Of a stretch of DNA of 64,000 nucleotides, positions 24,156 through 32,978 are shown piece after piece. A program made the position numbers and the translations under genes. The notes under the pieces were generated by a model that ran no database searches, was not told the DNA's origin, and was given only the letters and a program-made list of their open reading frames with translations. This DNA is from Paenibacillus luteus (lineage in GTDB: Bacteria; Bacillota; Bacilli; Paenibacillales; Paenibacillaceae), in the NCBI RefSeq assembly GCF_006542765.1, contig NZ_SKCD01000044.1, forward strand, positions 248,001-312,000, read 5' to 3'. The first letter of the stretch is position 1. Every line of letters begins with the position of its first letter.

Positions 24156-25256
24156 ATGGGAAAGATTAGAATGGCATTTATCGGTGTTGGTGATATGGGC
24201 TCGCATCATTGCATCGGCTTTGACAGGCTGGAAGAATGCGAGGTGAAGTATATATGCGATATGAACGAATCCAACGTTGCGCGTACACTGGTGGAGCTTG
24301 CAAATAGTAAGCCGGTGATTTGCACGGATTATCGCGAGCTGCTCGGCAAAGAGGATTTGGATGCGGTCGTCATTAGCGTGCCGAACTATTTGCACAGAGA
24401 AGTTGCGGTTGCTTTCTTGGAGGCCGGCAAGCACGTCTTTCTGGAGAAGCCGGTTGCCCATACGCTCGAGGATTGCGATGCCATTATCGAGGCCGCGGAG
24501 CGGCATGATCGCATTTTGCAAATCGGTCTTGTGTATCGTTATTCCAATCTGTATCGCAGGATGGCTAAGGAACTGGAGCAGGGACGCCTTGGTGATGTGA
24601 AGCTGATGTGGTGTAAGGAGTTCCGAGACCCGTTCCCGCCCACGGATTGGTTCTATGACAAATCCAAATCGGGGGGAGCGATTGTCGAGAAGGACTGTCA
24701 TCACTTTGATATTTTCAACTGGATGATCAAAGCAAAGCCCGTTCGCGTGTTTGCTTCAGGCGGACAGCATGTGATGAAGCAGGGGCAGGAGAATCGGATT
24801 ACCAATTCGTACAGCCACTACCCTGCCAAAAATATTGCGGATACATCGATCGTCGACCATGCCTTTATCACCGTCGATTACGACAATGGGAGCAAGGCGA
24901 ATCTCGGTTTGTGCATGTACCTTAAGCCAAGAAATTTAATGGGAGAAGGACTTGAAATTGGCTTAATCGGGGAAAATGGTGGACAAATGGTGGCTAAGAA
25001 CGATAAGACGATTGATATCGTTGGCGGTGAGGACTTCACGAAGGATCATCTTGAAATGGATGTAACCTCGGACTCGATCATGGGCGGACATACCGGTGGG
25101 CAAACCCAGCGAATTGAGTTTATCAAATGTATTCATGAAGGAAAGCAGCCGTTCGCAACTGCGCAGATTGGAAGAAATGCGCTCTTGATTGCTCTTGCTG
25201 CAGAAAAGTCCATTCTTGAGGAACGGTATGTCTATTTGGAAGAACTAACGAGCTAA
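24156..25256 (+). CDS. Gfo/Idh/MocA family oxidoreductase
   Basis: A 366-residue NAD(P)-dependent sugar dehydrogenase-like protein. AFIGVGDMGSHHCIGFDRL is the Rossmann start and HVFLEKPVAH carries the E-K-P. GGAIVEKDCHHFDIFNWMI holds the usual D-x-x-H-x-x-D-like active-site helix of the C-terminal domain. The frame is open to 24111; the ATG at 24156 has GGAG 9 bases upstream. It is the first gene of an operon with two ABC permeases and a sugar-binding protein, so it probably oxidises the imported carbohydrate or a derivative. Substrate unknown. Confidence 0.9.
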   Translation: MGKIRMAFIGVGDMGSHHCIGFDRLEECEVKYICDMNESNVARTLVELANSKPVICTDYRELLGKEDLDAVVISVPNYLHREVAVAFLEAGKHVFLEKPVAHTLEDCDAIIEAAERHDRILQIGLVYRYSNLYRRMAKELEQGRLGDVKLMWCKEFRDPFPPTDWFYDKSKSGGAIVEKDCHHFDIFNWMIKAKPVRVFASGGQHVMKQGQENRITNSYSHYPAKNIADTSIVDHAFITVDYDNGSKANLGLCMYLKPRNLMGEGLEIGLIGENGGQMVAKNDKTIDIVGGEDFTKDHLEMDVTSDSIMGGHTGGQTQRIEFIKCIHEGKQPFATAQIGRNALLIALAAEKSILEERYVYLEELTS

Positions 25257-25267
25257 GGGGTGTCATG

Positions 25268-26158
25268 ATGAAGAGCTTGAGGAAGTATGACACATTATTG
25301 TTTTTTCTGTTCATTATGCCGTGGATCATCGGATTTATAACCTTTTTCCTTATTCCGTTTGGGACGTCGGTCTTTTATGCCTTTACCGACGCGAAGCTGC
25401 CTGGCGCGGTTAATTATAACTTTGTCGGCTTCAGCAATTTCATTCATATGATCGATGATCCGATTTTTATGAAAAGCTTGCTCAATACGATGTATTTCGT
25501 CGTATTCGGTGTTCCGATTGTAACGACGGGAATGCTGCTGCTCGCTCTGCTGCTGAATTTTAACGTAAAAGGAATTGCACTGTTCCGTACCTTCTACTAT
25601 TTGCCTACGCTTGTGCCAATCGTGGCAACGGTCATTATTTGGCGGCTCGTATTCAACTCCGAGTTTGGCATTTTAAATGCGGGCCTTAGCATCTTCGGAA
25701 TGGATAAAATCGACTGGATCGGCGGAGAGCATACGATCAAGCCTGTCATTATCCTCCTTCAGGTATGGATTTCCGGAAGCGGTGTTCTGATCTTTCTGGC
25801 CGCGCTCAAAAATGTTCCGAGGCATCTGTATGAAGCGGCTGAGATCGATGGAGCAGGCAGGCTCAGAAGCTTTTTCTCGATTACGCTCCCGATGATCAGT
25901 CCGTCGATTTTATTTGTCATTATCATTCAAACGATGTACAACTTTCAAATGTTTACAGAAGCCTTATTGCTCTCAAAGGGTGGACCTAACTACGCAGCGT
26001 ATACGTTTGTGTACAACATTTATAAGTCGGCATTTACCGATCTGAAGTTCAGTATGGCCATGTCGCAATCGATATTCTTATTTGCCTTGATCGCGCTGGT
26101 TACCTTTGTATTAATGAAGCTGTCCAACCGTTTTGTCTATTACGAGGGTGAGAAATAG
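25268..26158 (+). CDS. carbohydrate ABC transporter permease (MalF/UgpA type)
   Basis: A 296-residue membrane protein with six hydrophobic segments. The cytoplasmic loop EAAEIDGAGRLRSFFSITLP is the EAA motif that contacts the ATPase. It starts 11 bases after the dehydrogenase stop. ATGs at 25265 and 25268 are both possible after AAGGGGTG. No ATPase gene is present in this operon, as is common in Bacillota, where a shared MsmX-type ATPase serves several importers. Confidence 0.93.
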   Translation: MKSLRKYDTLLFFLFIMPWIIGFITFFLIPFGTSVFYAFTDAKLPGAVNYNFVGFSNFIHMIDDPIFMKSLLNTMYFVVFGVPIVTTGMLLLALLLNFNVKGIALFRTFYYLPTLVPIVATVIIWRLVFNSEFGILNAGLSIFGMDKIDWIGGEHTIKPVIILLQVWISGSGVLIFLAALKNVPRHLYEAAEIDGAGRLRSFFSITLPMISPSILFVIIIQTMYNFQMFTEALLLSKGGPNYAAYTFVYNIYKSAFTDLKFSMAMSQSIFLFALIALVTFVLMKLSNRFVYYEGEK

Positions 26159-26170
26159 GGGGAAACACAT

Positions 26171-27013
26171 ATGAATGGCGGACAAAAAAGCAGCCTGGCC
26201 GGCACAACGCTGAAATATTTTTTGCTGTGTGCGACACTGATGCTGTTTGCCGGGCCTCTCCTCTGGATGCTCTCGACGATGATGAAAACAAAGATGGAAA
26301 CCTACAAGGTTCCCCCATCCATATTACCGGAGCAGCTTACCTTTGAGGCCTTTGATCGATTATTTACCGTACAGCCGCTCATGTGGAAGTGGATACAAAA
26401 TTCGTTTACGATATCGATCTTTGTTGCACTTGGTGCAGTCATTTCCAGCTCGATCGTAGCCTACGGCTTCTCGCGGTTTGCCACGAAATACAGAGACAAG
26501 CTGTTTCCAATTGTATTATTGACTTTAATGATTCCACCTTCCATCATGATGATCCCATCCTATGTGCTCTTTGCGAAGCTGCACTGGATCGACACCTGGC
26601 TGCCGCTTATTGTACCTGCATGGCTGGGGGGAGCGTATTATATTTTCTTGTTCCGGCAGTTCTTTCTCACAATTCCGCAGGAGCTGGATGAAGCAACTTA
26701 TCTCGATGGAGGTAATCGTTGGACGGTGTACGCGAAGGTCATTATGCCGTTATCTAAGCCGATTATCATGACGACGATCATTTTTGCTTTCGTTAATTCG
26801 TGGCTCGACTTTCTTGGGCCGTTCTTGTATATCAAGAACAACGAGCTGTTTACCCTTAGCGTCGGCCTTCAAATGCTAATCGGACAGACGAGTCAGGATT
26901 TCCCGGCGCTTGCTGCCGGCGCATTTATAAGTATTATTCCCATTGGGCTGCTGTACTTTTTTGCTCAGCGCTATATCGTTGAGGGGGTGGTCCTTACAGG
27001 GTCCAAAGGATAG
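26171..27013 (+). CDS. carbohydrate ABC transporter permease (MalG type)
   Basis: A 280-residue, six-segment permease. Residues 65-100 and 100-130 hold helices, followed by the EAA loop DEATYLDGGNRWTVYAKVIM. It ends near FAQRYIVEGVVLTGSKG, the usual MalG-family C-terminus. It follows its partner permease by 12 bases and precedes the binding-protein gene. Together they form the membrane channel of a sugar importer. Confidence 0.93.
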   Translation: MNGGQKSSLAGTTLKYFLLCATLMLFAGPLLWMLSTMMKTKMETYKVPPSILPEQLTFEAFDRLFTVQPLMWKWIQNSFTISIFVALGAVISSSIVAYGFSRFATKYRDKLFPIVLLTLMIPPSIMMIPSYVLFAKLHWIDTWLPLIVPAWLGGAYYIFLFRQFFLTIPQELDEATYLDGGNRWTVYAKVIMPLSKPIIMTTIIFAFVNSWLDFLGPFLYIKNNELFTLSVGLQMLIGQTSQDFPALAAGAFISIIPIGLLYFFAQRYIVEGVVLTGSKG

Positions 27014-27072
27014 CTGTATGAGTTAGGCTCGTGTTTATTGTCTTCCAAACTATTGTAAAAGGGGAAATTTAC

Positions 27073-28437
27073 ATGAATACGAAACACAGATGGATGTTCA
27101 GTGCTTGGGTTATGGTTTTGGCAATGGCTGTACTATTTACAGGTTGCGGCAGCAATAATGGCAGCAGTGGCACGAATGCTACAAACAAGCCTGACACCGG
27201 CGAGAACGCAGCAGCGCCTTCAGGTGAGCCTGTAACGATTACTTATTCCCAGTGGGGAACGGCGGAAGAGCTGCAGCGTACACAGGAACTTCTAAATAAA
27301 TTCATGGAAACGAATAAAGATATTAAAGTGAAGTTGGAAGGCAAGGATTGGGGCAGCTATTGGGATGGGCTGACTGCTAATGCCGCGGGTGGCACACTGC
27401 CGGATGTGTTTAAAACCAGCTATGCTTACATTGAAAAATATGCAGAACTCGGTATTTTCAAAGAGCTTGATGGGCTGCTGGCTGCGAACTCTTTCGATCT
27501 TGCTAATATTGATGAAAGTTTGCTGGGGCTGCATAAGTATCAGGACAAGCAGGTTTCGCTGCCGATCGATGCCAATGTTATCGTGTGGTATTACAATACG
27601 GCATTGTTTGCAGATTCCAAAACAAATCCTTATGGCGCGGCGATGCCTAGCCTTGAGCCCACATGGGATGAAATCGTAGATATCGCAACGAAAATGACGC
27701 TCGATAAAAACGGCAAGCATGCCGGCGAAGCTGATTTTGATGCAAAAAATATTGTGCAATGGGGCATGTCTATCTCGCCAGGCTCAACAATGGATTGGTT
27801 CCTAGAGCCCGAGCTATGGTCGAACGGCGCAAAATTAGTAAATGATGACGGCTCGCTCGCACTGGATACGCCTGAAGCGCTTGAAGTACTTAACTTTTTC
27901 ATCGATCTGACCAAGAACAAAAAAATAAATACGACGCCAGCGCAAATCGAAGGATTGGGCGGCCAAGTTAATCTAAGCATCACGACGGGCAAGGTCGCTA
28001 TGAATCCAGGCGGCAACTGGAATACAACGAATTACAAAGAAGCTGGCATCAAATACGGCATCGCTTATTTGCCGAAGTTCAAGACGAACCAAACGGTCGT
28101 TCAACCGGCAGGCATGGCGATCAGCGCGAATACGAAGCATGAAGAAGCTTCCGTTAAATTGCTTTCCTGGCTTGCTGGTCCAGAGGGCCAAACCGAGCTT
28201 GCAAAGCAGGGATACGCCATTCCGGCCAACAAAGCGGCAGCGGATGCTTATATTCAAACCGCAGGCAGCGAAAATAAAATTTTCCTGGATGCGCAGCAAT
28301 ATGGAATCATCTCACCGTTTACCGCAAAGAAAACCGATTTGGTATGGACGTATGGCGAACAGGCATTAAAGCTGCCGCTATCGGGTGAAGGCGACCTACA
28401 AGCTGCAATTAGCGATTTGGCTTCCAAAGTTAAATAG
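27073..28437 (+). CDS. sugar ABC transporter substrate-binding lipoprotein
   Basis: A 454-residue extracellular solute-binding protein of the MalE-like family 1. The signal peptide ends in the lipobox LFTGC (Cys at about 25), then a Ser/Asn-rich spacer. SGEPVTITYSQWGTAEELQR begins the binding fold, and GKVAMNPGGNWNTTNYKEAG is typical of its late region. The frame is open to 27031; the ATG at 27073 follows AAAAGGGGAAA. It is the last gene of the operon and is followed by a very strong terminator. It likely binds an oligosaccharide or polyol. Confidence 0.93.
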   Translation: MNTKHRWMFSAWVMVLAMAVLFTGCGSNNGSSGTNATNKPDTGENAAAPSGEPVTITYSQWGTAEELQRTQELLNKFMETNKDIKVKLEGKDWGSYWDGLTANAAGGTLPDVFKTSYAYIEKYAELGIFKELDGLLAANSFDLANIDESLLGLHKYQDKQVSLPIDANVIVWYYNTALFADSKTNPYGAAMPSLEPTWDEIVDIATKMTLDKNGKHAGEADFDAKNIVQWGMSISPGSTMDWFLEPELWSNGAKLVNDDGSLALDTPEALEVLNFFIDLTKNKKINTTPAQIEGLGGQVNLSITTGKVAMNPGGNWNTTNYKEAGIKYGIAYLPKFKTNQTVVQPAGMAISANTKHEEASVKLLSWLAGPEGQTELAKQGYAIPANKAAADAYIQTAGSENKIFLDAQQYGIISPFTAKKTDLVWTYGEQALKLPLSGEGDLQAAISDLASKVK

Positions 28438-28463
28438 CAGCAGGTCATTATATGGTAAGAGAG

Positions 28464-28506
28464 AAAAAGCAGGGCAAACGCTGGAGAGGCGTTTGCCCTG
28501 CTTTTT
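28464..28506 (+). terminator. very strong terminator after the sugar operon
   Basis: Perfect 18-base arms at 28464-28481 and 28489-28506 (core GCAGGGCAAACGC) with a 7-base loop, ending in a T run. Confidence 0.92.
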
Positions 28507-28527
28507 ACGCTAGATACGCTTGAATTC

Positions 28528-28556
28528 TTGACATCCTTATCCAAGCAATATAAAAT
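28528..28556 (+). promoter_or_regulatory. promoter of the lacI-type gene
   Basis: TTGACA (28528-28533), a 17-base spacer and TAAAAT (28551-28556). Confidence 0.75.
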
Positions 28557-28559
28557 TAA

Positions 28560-28602
28560 ATTTGCCGCAATTTTTTGTGAGGAATTAAAATTTGCCCCAA
28601 TA
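28560..28602. promoter_or_regulatory. two candidate LacI operators at the regulator promoter
   Basis: ATTTGCCGCAATT (28560-28572) starts four bases after the -10 box and matches the ATTTGC-N-GCAAAT dyad at 11 of 12 arm positions. ATTTGCCCCAATA (28590-28602) is a weaker copy 30 bases on. They imply autorepression. Confidence 0.6.
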
Positions 28603-28647
28603 AAGGAAGCGTGCCTAGATTTTTTTTTGTGGAGAGAGGGCTGGAAA

Positions 28648-29688
28648 ATGGCTAAACTGAAAGATATTGCGGATCGGGTTGGCGTATCCATTTCGACGGT
28701 ATCGCGGGTGATGAAAAATGATGCCAACCGATCGGTTAGCGATGAGACGCGCAAAAAAATTTGGGAAACGGCAGAACAGCTCGGCTACCGTACGAATCGT
28801 GTGCCAAAGACGAAAAAAAATGAATCCAAAAGCGCGTATCATATTGGCTGCGTCGTGGCGATTCCACAAAATAAATATAATAATCCGTATTTTTCGGTTA
28901 TTTTGGAAGGCATTGAAAAAGCGCTTGCTGCAGCGGGAATGCGCCTTGAATTTGTATACAGCATTGAAAATGAATCCGATGTCGATCAGCTTCGCACGCT
29001 CATCAAGGAGCATCGCATTGACGGCATGCTTGTGGTGGAACGCATCGATTCCGAAGCCTACCAATGGATAAAAGCTAACGTAAGGGCAGTCGTAGGCGTC
29101 GATATTTCGGACAAAGAGGTTCCTATTGTCAGCTATGATCGCGAAGCGGCGGCCAAGGAAGCGGTTCAGCATTTGATTGAACAAGGCCACCGACAAATCG
29201 GTTACATTGGCGGAGCGGAGCTGGATGATGATTTCCGCGACGAAAAACGTTTCTTAGGTTATCAAAGCGCAATGAAAGAAGCGGGTCTGCCTATATATGA
29301 TCATTGGGTGATCGATGTCAAATGGGATGTAGCCTTAAGCTACGAGCTGACAAGGCAGGCGTTCGAGAAAAACGACCATACGCCAACGGCGATTTTTGCG
29401 GCGAGCGATATGATGGCGATAGCCGCTATGCGGGCCGCAACTGAACGTGAGCTGAAAATTCCGGATGACATCGCTTTCTTTGGCGTAGACAATATTGAAA
29501 TATCGGAATTCACTTCGCCGCCATTATCAACCATTCATGTTCCGAAGCTGGAGATGGGGATGTTTGCCGTTAAGCTATTGCTTGATTATTTGGAGAATCA
29601 ATATGCGATTCCGGTTAAAATGATTATTCCGTATCAATGTCTGCTGAGGCATTCAACGAGATTCAAAATCGAACGCGATACGAAATAG
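28648..29688 (+). CDS. LacI family transcriptional regulator
   Basis: A 346-residue repressor. The N-terminal MAKLKDIADRVGVSISTVSR and the following VMKN are the LacI-type headpiece, followed by the hinge and a periplasmic-binding-like effector domain (IGCVVAIPQNKYNNPYFSVI onward; IPDDIAFFGVDNIEISEFTS near 275-295). The open frame begins at 28528 inside the promoter. The ATG at 28648 has GGAGAGAGGG 7 bases upstream and gives the standard start. Matching ATTTGC-N-GCAAAT dyads before this gene and before the operon at 24156 make it the likely repressor of both. Confidence 0.93.
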   Translation: MAKLKDIADRVGVSISTVSRVMKNDANRSVSDETRKKIWETAEQLGYRTNRVPKTKKNESKSAYHIGCVVAIPQNKYNNPYFSVILEGIEKALAAAGMRLEFVYSIENESDVDQLRTLIKEHRIDGMLVVERIDSEAYQWIKANVRAVVGVDISDKEVPIVSYDREAAAKEAVQHLIEQGHRQIGYIGGAELDDDFRDEKRFLGYQSAMKEAGLPIYDHWVIDVKWDVALSYELTRQAFEKNDHTPTAIFAASDMMAIAAMRAATERELKIPDDIAFFGVDNIEISEFTSPPLSTIHVPKLEMGMFAVKLLLDYLENQYAIPVKMIIPYQCLLRHSTRFKIERDTK

Positions 29689-29712
29689 TGCCCTCTGATC
29701 TTCCTTAACCTC

Positions 29713-29752
29713 AAAAATCCCCAAAGCCCAAGTCGGCTTTGGGGATTTTTTC
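29713..29752. terminator. terminator between convergent lacI-type and araC-type genes
   Basis: AAAAATCCCCAAAGCC (29713-29728) and GGCTTTGGGGATTTTT (29735-29750) are perfect 16-base arms with a 6-base loop, functional in both directions. Confidence 0.92.
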
Positions 29753-29773
29753 TGCGTTCCTCCATTCCTCCCT

Positions 29774-30679
29774 TTATAAAATCTTAGAGAGCTTTCTGTA
29801 TTCGCGTGGGGAGATGCCCTCATGACGCCGGAAAATGCGGCTGAAATAGTGAATATCCGAATACCCGACGAGATCGCCGATCCGCTCAATGGATAAATCA
29901 GATTCGCGCAACCACTTTCTTGCTTCCCTGTGACGGATGGATTGCACGAATTCGCTTGGCGGCATGCCTGCAATTTGCTTGAACAGCTTAGCTGCATGAT
30001 CAACGCTCATATTCATTTTTTTGGCGATGGCGGAATTGGTCCAATGCTGGGAAGGGGCGGCTTCAATTTGCTCCATTAGTTCAGCTAGGCGTGCGCCGTG
30101 TACGGTCGCTTGCGAGAGGGTACGCGATAAAGGCGTGCGAAGCAGTAGGGTAAGGATTTGCAGCATTAATCCTTTGCAAGCCAGCTCATATCCAAGCGGG
30201 CGCATCGTAAATTCCTCGACAACCAGCTCCATGAGCTGGACGCAGGCAATTGGAGGCGTATAAACCGGATGCTCGGATAAAGCAGAGTGACCTTCTACTA
30301 CGGCTTCATAGCAAAATTTTTGCGGCCATACGGCAGATTCGTTGACGAGCATATCGGCTTCCGTCTGAATATCCAGCTCATCAAAAAAGTCGAAATGAAT
30401 GCCAAGAAAACGAGCATCTGGAGCGGATACGATCTCATTCTGGTGAAAGATGCCGGAAGGCAGCAGGATTAGCTGACCGGCTTCAAGCTGATAACGCTGT
30501 CCTTGCATGAGAGTAGCAGCCTCGCCTTGACAGACGTACAGCAGCTCAAAATCATACAATCTTCGCTCGGAGAGCCTTCCCATGGGCATGCGTTGAAACT
30601 GGGCATAGTGCACGCTCGGGGACCATTCGCGCATGGCTGCCGAACGCTGCTGTGGATAGTGGTTGGAGGGGCTTTCCAT
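29774..30679 (-). CDS. AraC family transcriptional regulator
   Basis: A 301-residue activator. It has an N-terminal cupin-like sugar-sensing domain (about 30-130: YDFELLYVCQGEAATLMQGQ, LEAGQLILLPSG) and a C-terminal double helix-turn-helix (about 205-300: NSAIAKKMNMSVDHAAKLFK, GYSDIHYFSRIFRRHEGISP). AGGAAGGA lies 10 bases upstream of the ATG. It is divergent from an isomerase-dehydrogenase operon 278 bases away, its likely target. Ligand unknown. Confidence 0.92.
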   Translation of the reverse strand: MESPSNHYPQQRSAAMREWSPSVHYAQFQRMPMGRLSERRLYDFELLYVCQGEAATLMQGQRYQLEAGQLILLPSGIFHQNEIVSAPDARFLGIHFDFFDELDIQTEADMLVNESAVWPQKFCYEAVVEGHSALSEHPVYTPPIACVQLMELVVEEFTMRPLGYELACKGLMLQILTLLLRTPLSRTLSQATVHGARLAELMEQIEAAPSQHWTNSAIAKKMNMSVDHAAKLFKQIAGMPPSEFVQSIRHREARKWLRESDLSIERIGDLVGYSDIHYFSRIFRRHEGISPREYRKLSKIL

Positions 30680-30957
30680 GAGTCTGCATTCCTTCCTGAT
30701 GATTGATTTGAATTTGCACGGAATCGTCCAAATAATCTCTATTTCAACTAAATAAATGGGATGATAAATCGTTTATTATATGTATTATCACATGTGAGTG
30801 GTTAACTTTCAACATCTCGTAATTAGCTAAAAATGTGCTTTAATCCATTGGAGGCTGCCACGATTCAGAGCATTAAAACTTACGTCGGAATGATCCGCTT
30901 TAAGAGCAGGCTGACATTTGTCTGAACTAATGATTTTAATCTACAGGAGGTCTATAG

Positions 30958-31806
30958 ATGAAAAAAGGAATTAACATTTGGTCGTTCAAAGATGGCGAGA
31001 CGATCGCAGATTGCATCCAAACGGCGAAGAAGGCTGGCTTCGACGGGATCGAGCTTTCGTTGAATGAAACGGGAGAGCTCAGCCTTGCTGCAACGGACAA
31101 GGAAATCAACGAGATCAAAGCTAGACTTGCGGATGCCGAGCTGGAGATCGCAGGACTTGCCACTGGACTTTATTGGTCATACCCGATGACGAGCGGGGAT
31201 GCAGCCATACGTGAGAAAGCCGTCGATGTAGCCAAGAAGCAGTTGGAGCTTGCTGCAGCGCTTGGCGTTGACACGATCCTGGTCATCCCTGGAGCTGTCG
31301 GCGTGGACTTTATTCCGGGCAGCGAGGTAACGGATTATGAGTACGCATATGAGCGTGCGCTAGAATCCATCAGCAAGCTGGTTCCGTATGCCGAAAGCGC
31401 TGGCGTGTCCATTGGTATTGAAAATGTCTGGAACAAGTTCCTGCTCTCGCCGCTTGAGCTGCGCACCTTTATCGATGCGCACCAGTCGAGCTTTGTAGGC
31501 TCGTATTTCGACGTAGGGAATGCGCTGCAAAACGGATATCCGGAGCAATGGATTCGCATACTGGGACACCGGATCAAGAAGGTGCATTTCAAGGATTATC
31601 GCCGTCAGGCTGGCGGCTTGCATGGTTTTGTCGACCTGTTAGCTGGTGACGTTAATTATCCTGCGGTCATGGAAGCGCTTCGTGCGATTGATTACAACAA
31701 CTACGTTACTGGAGAAATGATTCCTCCATATACGCATCATTCGGAGCAAATTATTTATAATACATCCCGAGCAATGGACGCGATATTGGGACGTCAAAGC
31801 AGCTAA
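30958..31806 (+). CDS. sugar phosphate isomerase/epimerase family protein (TIM barrel)
   Basis: A 282-residue protein of the xylose-isomerase-like TIM-barrel family. Metal-binding positions are suggested by GIENVWNKF (Glu, about 153), GSYFDVGNALQNGYP (Asp, about 182) and VHFKDYRRQ (His, about 208), with a C-terminal TGEMIPPYTHH (Glu). Enzymes of this family isomerise, epimerise or dehydrate sugars and inositol derivatives. AGGAGG precedes the ATG. It is followed by a Gfo/Idh/MocA dehydrogenase 26 bases on and is divergent from an AraC regulator. This is the typical layout for inositol-like or 3-keto-sugar catabolism, but the substrate is not known. Confidence 0.88.
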   Translation: MKKGINIWSFKDGETIADCIQTAKKAGFDGIELSLNETGELSLAATDKEINEIKARLADAELEIAGLATGLYWSYPMTSGDAAIREKAVDVAKKQLELAAALGVDTILVIPGAVGVDFIPGSEVTDYEYAYERALESISKLVPYAESAGVSIGIENVWNKFLLSPLELRTFIDAHQSSFVGSYFDVGNALQNGYPEQWIRILGHRIKKVHFKDYRRQAGGLHGFVDLLAGDVNYPAVMEALRAIDYNNYVTGEMIPPYTHHSEQIIYNTSRAMDAILGRQSS

Positions 31807-31832
31807 TTAAAAAAGAAACGGAGGTTATGGAG

Positions 31833-32843
31833 ATGTTAAAGGTTGGATTAATCGGATTTGGATTTATGGGACGCATGCATTTTGACAATTATGTCCGCTT
31901 AGCTGCTGAGGGGGCGCCTGTGCAGCTTGTAGCCATCTGCGATCTGCTCATTGAGGAGCTTAAAGAAGGCAAGGCATCAGGCAATATGGCGACAGAGCAA
32001 GAGGTATACGATCTTACCCCTTACCGCCTGTACGACAACATTTCGGAGATGTTGGAGAACGAAGAATTGGATGTCGTGGATATTACGCTGCCAACCTACC
32101 TGCATGCCGATCTGACATGCTCGCTGCTGGAGCGAGGGCTGCATGTTTTATGCGAAAAGCCGGTAGCGGGAACGTCGGAGGACGGATGGCGTATGGCGAA
32201 TGCGGCGGAGACTACAGGGAAAACGCTGATGATCGGTCAATGCTTGCGCTTCTGGCCTGCGTATGAATACTTAAAGGCTGCCGTGTCCGATGGCCGTTAC
32301 GGAGCAGTTACTGGCGGTTACTTCTTTAGAGGTTCTGCTGCGCCTAAGGGCTGGTTTCTCGATGGCAGCAAAAGTGGCGGCTGCTTGCTAGACATGCATA
32401 TTCATGATGCCGATATGATTCACTGGCTGTTCGGTAAGCCTGAGAAGGTATCTACGCTGGCTCGCAATGTGATTCCGGGCAGCGGCTATGATGTGGTTTC
32501 CACTCATTATATTTATCCCGACGGTAAAGTGCTGAATGCACAGGCCGATTGGACATTAGAAGGAGATTATGGCTTCTCCATGACGTTCCGCGTTAATTTT
32601 GAAGGCGGAAATGTAGTATTTGAGAACGGACAGCTAAAGGTGAATCCGAATGATGCGCCGGGCTTTGTTGCCGAGCTATCCGAGGATATGGGCTATTATC
32701 GCCAAATTAAGTATTTTATCGAATCGGTGAATGAAGGCAAAGCGGTGACGACCTGCTTGCCTTCGAGCGCGGTAGGTACGCTTGAGATCATTGAAGCCGA
32801 GCTTCGTTCGGCAGATCAGGGTGGGGCTTTCGTCCAATTATAA
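31833..32843 (+). CDS. Gfo/Idh/MocA family oxidoreductase
   Basis: A 336-residue NAD(P)-dependent dehydrogenase-like protein. MLKVGLIGFGFMGRMHFDNY is the Rossmann start, and HVLCEKPVAGTSEDGWRMAN holds the E-K-P. SGGCLLDMHIHDADMIHWLF is the active-site helix with D-x-H-x-x-D. Two in-frame ATGs exist; 31833 is 8 bases from GGAGG, whereas 31827 is too close. It is co-directional with the isomerase, probably one operon. A hairpin at 32907-32951 ends the unit. Confidence 0.9.
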   Translation: MLKVGLIGFGFMGRMHFDNYVRLAAEGAPVQLVAICDLLIEELKEGKASGNMATEQEVYDLTPYRLYDNISEMLENEELDVVDITLPTYLHADLTCSLLERGLHVLCEKPVAGTSEDGWRMANAAETTGKTLMIGQCLRFWPAYEYLKAAVSDGRYGAVTGGYFFRGSAAPKGWFLDGSKSGGCLLDMHIHDADMIHWLFGKPEKVSTLARNVIPGSGYDVVSTHYIYPDGKVLNAQADWTLEGDYGFSMTFRVNFEGGNVVFENGQLKVNPNDAPGFVAELSEDMGYYRQIKYFIESVNEGKAVTTCLPSSAVGTLEIIEAELRSADQGGAFVQL

Positions 32844-32906
32844 AATGACAGCGTTGTAGTTGTAAGAAAAGCGTTTAAGCTATTCACCCCTGTATTCGTT
32901 CATAAA

Positions 32907-32951
32907 TAAGCAAAGAAGCTGCGTCCCGTGGGGGCGCAGCTTCTTTGCTTA
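32907..32951. terminator. long hairpin between convergent genes
   Basis: TAAGCAAAGAAGCTGCG (32907-32923) and CGCAGCTTCTTTGCTTA (32935-32951) are perfect 17-base arms. T-rich sequence beyond the stem is limited on both strands. Confidence 0.7.
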
Positions 32952-32978
32952 GACAGGGGGGGGGAGCTTCCGCTAAGT

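Noticed and set aside
24093..24704. Minus-strand frame of 203 codons
   Set aside because: Antisense of the Gfo/Idh/MocA gene with no start signals or family features.
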